Part shown: positions 58,821-64,000 of the stretch, one piece after another
How positions within the stretch are numbered: the stretch's first letter is position 1
Layout: the number at the start of each line of letters is the position of its first letter
Assembly: GCA_036396795.1 (NCBI GenBank)
Contig: DASWKF010000084.1
Coordinates: 145,372 to 209,371 of the forward strand
Reading direction: 5' to 3'
DNA length: 64,000 bases
DNA from: JAHEEM01 sp036396795
Lineage (GTDB): Bacteria > Pseudomonadota > Gammaproteobacteria > Steroidobacterales > Rariloculaceae
The notes under the pieces: model-generated
The model's input: only the letters and a program-made list of their open reading frames with translations
The model's database searches: none
What the model was told of the DNA's origin: nothing
Position numbers and translations under genes: made by a program

Positions 58821-60698
58821 ATGTCTGAAGCCCTTCCATCGGTGCCCGCATCCCGTATCGAGCGCCATCAGCCGCAGTGGTCCGGTTGGGGCTCCGGGGC
58901 AGAACGGTCCGAGTCCGTGTCGATCGACGCCGCCCGCGACACCCTGCTCACGGATTTCGGCAGGGCGACGCTGCGTGATCGCTATTTGCTGCCCGGCGAG
59001 AGCTTCCAGGATCTGTTCGCGCGCGTGGCGCGTGCCTACGCCGACGACATCGAGCACGCCCAGCGCTTGTACGACTACATGTCCAAGCTATGGCTCATGC
59101 CGGCGACGCCCATCCTGAGCAACGGCGGGACGGATCGCGGCCTGCCGATCTCGTGTTTCCTCAACGCCGTGGAAGACAGCCTCGACAGCATCGTGGACAC
59201 CTGGACCGAGAACGTCTGGCTGGCGTCGCGCGGCGGCGGCATCGGCACCTATTGGGGCGGCGTGCGCTCGATCGGCGAAGCCGTGAAGGGCAACGGCTTC
59301 ACCTCCGGCATCATACCGTTCGTGCGCGTCATGGATTCGCTGACGCTCGCGATCTCTCAGGGCTCGTTGCGCCGCGGATCGGCGGCCGTCTACGTCGACG
59401 TGCATCATCCCGAAATCGAGGAATTCATCGAGATTCGCAAGCCGTCGGGCGACTTCAACCGCAAGAGCCTCAATCTGCACCATGGCATCGCGGTCACGGA
59501 CGAGTTCATGAAGGCCGTCGAGGAGGACTTGCCTTTTGCGTTGCGAAGCCCGGCGACCGGCGAAGCTCTGCGGACGGTATCGGCCCGTTTGTTATGGCAG
59601 AAAATTCTGGAGACACGGCTGCAAACCGGCGAGCCATACTTGCTCTTCATCGACACCGCGAACCGCGCCCTGCCGGCCTTCCAGCGAGAGCTCGGACTCA
59701 CGGTCCGCCAGTCCAACCTGTGCAGTGAAATCCTTCTGCCGACCGGGCGCGATCACACGGGAAATACCAGGACTGCCGTGTGCTGCCTGTCCTCCGTGAA
59801 CCTGATGACCTGGGACGAGTGGAACGCCGAGCCGCGTTTCATCGAGGACGTCATGCGGTTTCTCGACAACGTTCTCGATGATTTCCTGGACCGGGCGCCC
59901 GCAAGCATGGCGCAGGCCAAGTATTCCGCTTACCGCGAGCGCTCCGTCGGCTTGGGTGCGATGGGCTTCCACTCGTTTCTACAGGCTCGGGGGATCGCGT
60001 TCGAAAGCGCGCTGGCGAAGAGCTGGAACCTCAAGGTGTTTCGCTTCTTGCGTGCCGCCGCGGACAAGGCGTCGCACAAGCTGGCGCGGGAGCGCGGGCC
60101 GTGCCCCGATGCGGCCGAGCGCGGCGAGATGGAGCGCTTCAGCCACAAGCTTGCGATCGCGCCGACGGCGAGCATCAGCATCATTTGCGGCGGCGTGAGC
60201 GCCTGCATCGAGCCGATCCCGGCGAACATCTACACCCACAAGACGCTCTCGGGCTCCTTCACGGTGAAGAATCCGGCTCTGACGACGCTGCTGGATTCCA
60301 AAGGTCTCGACACGCCGGAAACCTGGCGGTCGATTCTCGAGCGCGACGGCTCCGTGCAGCACCTTGGGGGCTTGACGGCGGAAGAGAAGGCCGTGTTTCG
60401 CACCGCGTTCGAGATCGATCAGCGCTGGATCATCGATCTGGCGGCCGACCGCGCCCCGAGCATCTGCCAAGGCCAGTCCTTGAATCTCTTCATCAACGGC
60501 GACGTCCATAAATGGGACCTTCTGATGTTGCACTGGACCGCGTGGGAGCGCGGCATCAAGAGCCTCTACTACTGCCGGTCGAAGTCGGTTCAGCGCGCCG
60601 GTTTCGCCGGCGTCGAGGGTGACAACACGCGCCAGTGGCCGGCGCGCTCGCTGGCTGTCGATGAATCGAAATACGACGAATGCCTGGCCTGTCAGTGA
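58821..60698 (+). CDS. nrdA: Ribonucleoside-diphosphate reductase, class I, alpha subunit
   Basis: A 625-residue catalytic subunit that makes dNDPs from NDPs. It has the radical site QSNLCSEILLP (Asn, Cys, Glu), the redox cysteines in LPISCFLN and TAVCCLSSVN, and the C-terminal reductant motif DECLACQ. The dimension suggests no N-terminal ATP-cone. ATG 58821 has a GAGGTG six bases upstream. It lies behind a cobalamin riboswitch, so it is probably the B12-independent alternative to a class II enzyme encoded elsewhere. It is co-transcribed with nrdB (11-base gap). Confidence 0.93.
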   Translation: MSEALPSVPASRIERHQPQWSGWGSGAERSESVSIDAARDTLLTDFGRATLRDRYLLPGESFQDLFARVARAYADDIEHAQRLYDYMSKLWLMPATPILSNGGTDRGLPISCFLNAVEDSLDSIVDTWTENVWLASRGGGIGTYWGGVRSIGEAVKGNGFTSGIIPFVRVMDSLTLAISQGSLRRGSAAVYVDVHHPEIEEFIEIRKPSGDFNRKSLNLHHGIAVTDEFMKAVEEDLPFALRSPATGEALRTVSARLLWQKILETRLQTGEPYLLFIDTANRALPAFQRELGLTVRQSNLCSEILLPTGRDHTGNTRTAVCCLSSVNLMTWDEWNAEPRFIEDVMRFLDNVLDDFLDRAPASMAQAKYSAYRERSVGLGAMGFHSFLQARGIAFESALAKSWNLKVFRFLRAAADKASHKLARERGPCPDAAERGEMERFSHKLAIAPTASISIICGGVSACIEPIPANIYTHKTLSGSFTVKNPALTTLLDSKGLDTPETWRSILERDGSVQHLGGLTAEEKAVFRTAFEIDQRWIIDLAADRAPSICQGQSLNLFINGDVHKWDLLMLHWTAWERGIKSLYYCRSKSVQRAGFAGVEGDNTRQWPARSLAVDESKYDECLACQ

Positions 60699-60709
60699 AA
60701 GAGGAGCCC

Positions 60710-61762
60710 ATGAAGACGCTGGATCCGCAGATCGAGTTGCTGGAGCTTCCGGGGCTCATGACTCCGAGCACCAGCTACAAACCGTTTCGATACCCCTGGG
60801 CGATCGAATATTGGCGCCGCCAGCAGCAGATCCACTGGCTTCCGGAGGAAGTGCCGCTGGGAGAAGACTGTAAAGACTGGGCCACGCGCCTCAACGATGC
60901 CGAGCGCAATCTCCTGACCCAGGTGTTTCGGTTTTTCACGCAGTCGGACGTGGAGGTGCAGGACAACTACCTTGAACGCTACGCGCGGGTATTTCGGCCG
61001 ACCGAGATCAAGATGATGCTTGCCGCGTTCGCCAACATGGAGACCGTGCACATCGTCGCATACGCGCTTTTGCTCGAGACGCTCGGCATGCCGGAGTCCG
61101 AGTTTGCGGTCTTCATGGACTATGAGGCCATGCGCGACAAGCACGACTACATGTCGCGCTTCGGTGTCGGCAACGAGGCCGATATATTGCGGACTCTGGC
61201 GATGTTCGGCGGATTTACCGAGGGGCTGCAGCTGTTCGCGAGCTTCGCGATTCTGCTGAGCTTTCCTCGTCACAACAAAATGCGGGGCATGGGGCAAATC
61301 GTGTCCTGGTCGGTACGCGACGAGAGCTTGCATTGCGAAGGCGTCATTCGTCTGTTCCACGCCTTCGCGGCCGAAACCGGTGCTTTGACGGGCCCGGTGC
61401 GCGACGATATCGTCGATTGCGCGCGCACGGTCGTGGCTCTCGAGGACCGCTTCGTCGAGCTTGCGTTCGAGATGGGCTCGATCGAAGGTCTGACCGCGGA
61501 GGATATAAAACGCTACATTCGTTACGTTGCCGATTGGCGTCTGGGGCAGCTGGGCCTGCCGGGCATCTATGGCATCGGCGAGCATCCCTTGCCTTGGCTG
61601 ACCGAGATCCTCAACGGCGTCGAGCACGCCAATTTTTTCGAGACCCGTGCGACCGAATATGCCAAAGCCGCGACCGGCGGTGCCTGGCACGGGCCCGCGG
61701 GTGCCTGGAGCAGCTTCGATGCGCGCCTCGCCCGGCGCCGGCAGTTGGAGCTGGTCAAATGA
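60710..61762 (+). CDS. nrdB: Ribonucleoside-diphosphate reductase, class I, beta subunit
   Basis: A 350-residue ferritin-like R2 protein. The di-metal ligands and radical residue are present: Asp80, Glu111 and His114 in NMETVHIVAYAL, with the radical Tyr118 in the classical E(x2)H(x3)Y spacing, and a second pair in SVRDESLHCEG. This matches a tyrosyl-radical subclass of class I. AGGAG lies just before ATG 60710. It partners nrdA under the riboswitch. A hairpin CCGGAC/GTCCGG follows the stop (61777-61794) but lacks a T-run. Confidence 0.93.
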   Translation: MKTLDPQIELLELPGLMTPSTSYKPFRYPWAIEYWRRQQQIHWLPEEVPLGEDCKDWATRLNDAERNLLTQVFRFFTQSDVEVQDNYLERYARVFRPTEIKMMLAAFANMETVHIVAYALLLETLGMPESEFAVFMDYEAMRDKHDYMSRFGVGNEADILRTLAMFGGFTEGLQLFASFAILLSFPRHNKMRGMGQIVSWSVRDESLHCEGVIRLFHAFAAETGALTGPVRDDIVDCARTVVALEDRFVELAFEMGSIEGLTAEDIKRYIRYVADWRLGQLGLPGIYGIGEHPLPWLTEILNGVEHANFFETRATEYAKAATGGAWHGPAGAWSSFDARLARRRQLELVK

Positions 61763-61797
61763 CATAAGCAGCCGGTCCGGACGGAAATGTCCGGTAC

Positions 61798-61829
61798 TTG
61801 ACAGATCTCACCGGGGCCCGCGGTTATAG
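61798..61829 (+). promoter_or_regulatory. Candidate promoter for the small gene at 61865
   Basis: TTGACA (61798-61803) is a perfect -35; the nearest -10-like element is GTTATA (61823-61828) at a long 19-base spacing. Confidence 0.3.
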
Positions 61830-61864
61830 GTAGCCGTAATTGCAGAGCGGTCTGGAGTTACGGC

Positions 61865-62110
61865 ATGAAGTTTCCGGTCACAGAACCCGCGCCCAGCTGG
61901 CTGGACGACGTACCGGTCGCGAGCGATCAAACCCGGTTTGTGCGTTTGGTCGAGTTGCTCGCTCAGGTGCCGGAAGACATCTACGCGGAGGGGCGGCAGA
62001 TGGTGAAGAGCCTCATCGATCAGAACCCAAGCTCGGTCGAAGAGTGCATTACGGATCTCGACGCCGCAATCGAATACCTCGAGCGTCACATCGATGAGCG
62101 GCCGAACTAG
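61865..62110 (+). CDS. Small hypothetical acidic protein
   Basis: An 81-residue acidic soluble protein with EPAPSWLDDVPV and a helical middle (FVRLVELLAQVPEDIYAEG) ending AAIEYLERHIDERPN. I do not recognise a family. Helix-rich composition and a clean ATG support coding. It lies between nrdB and the convergent MarR gene. Confidence 0.55.
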   Translation: MKFPVTEPAPSWLDDVPVASDQTRFVRLVELLAQVPEDIYAEGRQMVKSLIDQNPSSVEECITDLDAAIEYLERHIDERPN

Positions 62111-62198
62111 CGATTCCAGCCGGAGCCCTTCGATCATCGGATAGGGAGTGGGATGCTGCCGGAGGCGGCAGTGCGTTCCGTCTCGAGTCGTCGGCTAC

Positions 62199-62606
62199 CT
62201 AACGCGTGGAATCCGCGAAAAAATGCGCCGCGGCGACCGTCATGGCGTCCTCGTTGATCGAGTTGCGGCTGTCGGCATTTACGACCACGAACTTCTTGCG
62301 GCGGTCCGTAGGATGCGGCTCCAACCTCAATATGCCGTCGCCGCCGTCCTCGGTCAGCGTCCAGATGACTCGAGATGCGGTGGAATACGGCATCCCGAGT
62401 TTCCTGGCGAGCGAGATGACGGTGTGCGGCTTGCCGTCATCCTGCGCGATCCAGACCTCCAGGGCGACCAGATACTGGGCAACGGTCCACCGCGGGTATC
62501 TCTTGTAAACTTGCTCCAACGCGGCGCTGATCGAATTGCGCAGCGCAATCCTGTCCATCCCGCCGGCGCGCGCTTTCTTTCCCATTGCGACCGTTTTCTG
62601 GCTCAT
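62199..62606 (-). CDS. MarR-family-like winged-helix regulator
   Basis: A 135-residue DNA-binding protein. The wHTH segment is HTVISLARKLGMPYSTASRVIWTLTEDGGDGILRLEPHPTDRR, with the MarR-typical wing and the RRKKFVVV strand after it. The N-terminal ~20 residues are basic. Targets are unknown; it is encoded divergently from the Crp/Fnr-type regulator across a 216-base gap, so the two may share control. Confidence 0.8.
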   Translation of the reverse strand: MSQKTVAMGKKARAGGMDRIALRNSISAALEQVYKRYPRWTVAQYLVALEVWIAQDDGKPHTVISLARKLGMPYSTASRVIWTLTEDGGDGILRLEPHPTDRRKKFVVVNADSRNSINEDAMTVAAAHFFADSTR

Positions 62607-62822
62607 CGAATCCTTCCGGCACTCTCGGCGGAGATGTGGCGTGCAAGCACGCCTCGGCTGAACAATAAGCCCCGGGTCAGGCTATTGTCACATTGTTACC
62701 AGCTTACCCCATAACGCCGCAGCATCGAGAAAGCCTTGTAAGCATAAGCTCAGCCTTCTATGTGCAGGGCTATAGTTGGCTTATATACTAACTGGAGTCG
62801 GCAAATCAACAACCGTTGCGCA

Positions 62823-63548
62823 ATGCTAGTACTCCCCGCAAAAACAGTGCTCCAGCGGAATTACCTGTTTCGGGATCTCCCGGACAGTGTCATCGACGTT
62901 CTCGCGAGTCACGCCGTGCAACGCAGCTATGCCAAGGGATCGATCATCTTCTCGCAGGGAGATCGGGGGGACGCGCTCTACGGCGTGGCTTCCGGACGGG
63001 TCCGCATCGGCGCCGAAGGGCCGAACGGTCAGCAGATCTTTCTCAACATCATGGAACCAGGGGATATTTTCGGCGAGATCGCGCTCGTCGACGGGCTGCC
63101 GAGAACGGCCGGCGCAACGGCCATCGAGGCGACGATATTATGTGTAATTCATCGAGCCAACTTTCTTCAAGTGCTGAACGACGAGCCGTCCCTCGCCATA
63201 CACTTGCTGAAACTGTTCTGTGAGCGCCTGCGCTGGACCAGCGAGCTCGTCGAGGACTCCGCTTTCCTGACCGGGCCGGCGCGACTCGCCAAGCGCCTGC
63301 TGACCCTGGCGAGCTTGCACGGCAACGCGCAAGCGCCCGCGGGGAGCGAGCTCTTGATCTCTCAATCCGAGCTCGCGCATTTCCTCGGCATCTCGCGCCA
63401 GATCGTCAATCAGCACCTTCAGGACTGGCGCAGAAACGGCTGGATCCGCCTCGGGCGATCGCGAATCACCGTCACCGACAGGAAGGCGCTGAGGGCGCTG
63501 GTGGACGGCGCCGGGCTAGCGTCCTACTCGGCTGCAGAGATGAACTGA
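62823..63548 (+). CDS. Crp/Fnr-family transcriptional regulator
   Basis: A 241-residue regulator with an N-terminal cyclic-nucleotide-binding-like domain (FRDLPDSVIDVLASHAVQR, GDIFGEIALVDGLPRTAGATAIE) and a C-terminal HTH (ISQSELAHFLGISRQIVNQHLQDWRRNGWI). The four N-terminal cysteines of true Fnr are absent, so it probably senses a small ligand or redox state in another way. ATG 62823 is preferred; an upstream ATG would add 21 residues of no similarity. The -10-like TATACT near 62791 may drive it. Confidence 0.88.
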   Translation: MLVLPAKTVLQRNYLFRDLPDSVIDVLASHAVQRSYAKGSIIFSQGDRGDALYGVASGRVRIGAEGPNGQQIFLNIMEPGDIFGEIALVDGLPRTAGATAIEATILCVIHRANFLQVLNDEPSLAIHLLKLFCERLRWTSELVEDSAFLTGPARLAKRLLTLASLHGNAQAPAGSELLISQSELAHFLGISRQIVNQHLQDWRRNGWIRLGRSRITVTDRKALRALVDGAGLASYSAAEMN

Positions 63549-63643
63549 GGTCCGTGTAGGAGCGGATCGGAAAAGCGTCCTTGCCATCCGCGATGGCTAG
63601 GATTCCGGGATATCCATCTATTGCGGTGGAAACTGAGAGCGGA

Positions 63644-63880
63644 CTAGCACCAGATGCAGTACCACTGACCATTCATGAATATCCAGCAACATTTCACGGG
63701 CGCATCTTCAGGTTGATTCTCAGGGAACTCGATCGAACCGGACCCTCTCTCCACCGTTTCGGTAATGACGCTCGCGAAAAGCGCATCGCCGTTCCCTTCT
63801 ACACTCAGAGCAGTAGAAAACGCCAAGCCCGGCAACAATGCCATCAGGCCGATACAGCTGAAAAGCTTGGTTCTGGACAC
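63644..63880 (-). CDS. Small exported Cys/Trp-rich peptide of unknown function
   Basis: A 78-residue protein with a signal peptide (FSCIGLMALLPGLAFS) and a mature part of about 52 residues. Its last 15 residues read CCWIFMNGQWYCIWC, four Cys with three Trp and other aromatics. Start is GTG 63880 with GGGAG upstream. This looks like a small secreted peptide stabilised by disulfides or metal; a modified-peptide precursor is possible but no modification gene is visible in the window. It lies downstream of a TTGACA promoter element and palindrome. Confidence 0.55.
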   Translation of the reverse strand: MSRTKLFSCIGLMALLPGLAFSTALSVEGNGDALFASVITETVERGSGSIEFPENQPEDAPVKCCWIFMNGQWYCIWC

Positions 63881-63921
63881 GACTCTTCTCCCTTGCGTCT
63901 CGTTGTGAATCCGCGGGCGCG

Positions 63922-63962
63922 GTGAAAAGAGCTTTTCACTATCGGAATCCCGGTTCTGTCAA
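63922..63962 (-). promoter_or_regulatory. Promoter element and operator-like palindrome for the Cys/Trp-rich peptide gene
   Basis: On the minus strand TTGACA (63957-63962) is followed by GATAGT 13 bases later, overlapping a palindrome GTGAAAAG/CTTTTCAC (63922-63929 and 63932-63939). The spacing of the two hexamers is short, so the exact -10 is uncertain, but the palindrome would cover the transcription start. Confidence 0.35.
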
Positions 63963-64000
63963 TTTCCGGACAAACGAGCCGTCATATCTCGATGCTGCCG

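Noticed and set aside
61777..61794. Hairpin CCGGAC/GTCCGG after nrdB as a terminator
   Set aside because: No run of T follows, so Rho-independent termination is not supported.

Overview
The window is a GC-rich, densely packed bacterial chromosome segment with no rRNA, tRNA, insertion sequence, phage or CRISPR signal that I could see. Gene content suggests a gammaproteobacterium, probably aerobic and marine or saline: TonB receptor, FdsGBAD formate dehydrogenase, AvtA, FeoAB, two NhaD/ArsB-type antiporters and two further sodium-coupled symporters. It also carries mevalonate-pathway genes, which are uncommon in proteobacteria. Assignment below class is not possible from the sequence alone.

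Layout. 1-5.5 kb: isoprenoid block, with an HMG-CoA reductase/mevalonate kinase fusion cut by the left edge, type I IPP isomerase, an NhaD antiporter and a convergent HMG-CoA synthase. 5.7-14.6 kb: a DUF7009-like protein, formate dehydrogenase fdsGBAD, an FMN L-lactate-type dehydrogenase, the maturation factor fdhD and avtA. 14.6-17.6 kb (minus strand): etfAB and a FolK-FolP fusion. 17.7-29.3 kb: glutathione-dependent formaldehyde dehydrogenase, a TonB receptor/zinc metalloprotease pair, TerC, a candidate small RNA or attenuated leader, a UMF1-type MFS protein, alanine dehydrogenase, an M20 amidohydrolase and a FabD-like acyltransferase. 29.4-40.7 kb: assimilatory sulfate reduction (Sat-CysC fusion, then DUF2849, siroheme reductase, DUF934 and CysH), interrupted by an oxidoreductase, an AI-2E-type permease with an apparently non-canonical start, an orphan ABC permease and an ECF sigma/anti-sigma/DUF6249 operon. 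40.8-45.5 kb: Na+/solute symporter with its DUF4212 subunit, an EAL-domain remnant and feoAB. 45.5-55.3 kb: exported DUF6152-type proteins (a split pair and a fused copy), DUF6356, a second antiporter behind a structured leader, two GNAT enzymes, an amidohydrolase, a BASS-family transporter and a diguanylate cyclase whose stop codon was displaced by a 26-bp duplication. 55.4-58.5 kb: SoxC/cytochrome c pair and LtrA. 58.5-61.8 kb: a clear cobalamin riboswitch ahead of class I nrdAB. 61.8-64 kb: MarR and Crp/Fnr regulators and small proteins.

How the parts fit. Formaldehyde dehydrogenase yields formate (a separate thioesterase is not here), which FdsGBAD can oxidise to CO2 with NAD+. Sat-CysC makes PAPS, CysH reduces it to sulfite and the siroheme enzyme makes sulfide, while SoxC and its cytochrome oxidise sulfite or a related sulfur substrate. 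The B12 riboswitch on class I nrdAB predicts a B12-dependent class II ribonucleotide reductase elsewhere in the genome.

The items most worth following are the HMGR-mevalonate kinase fusion, the riboswitch-like leader of the second antiporter, the candidate RNA at 24.4 kb, the DnaA-box cluster at 39.8 kb, the split/fused DUF6152 pair and the small Cys/Trp-rich exported peptide at the right end. All functions are inferred by reading protein motifs; no database search was possible.
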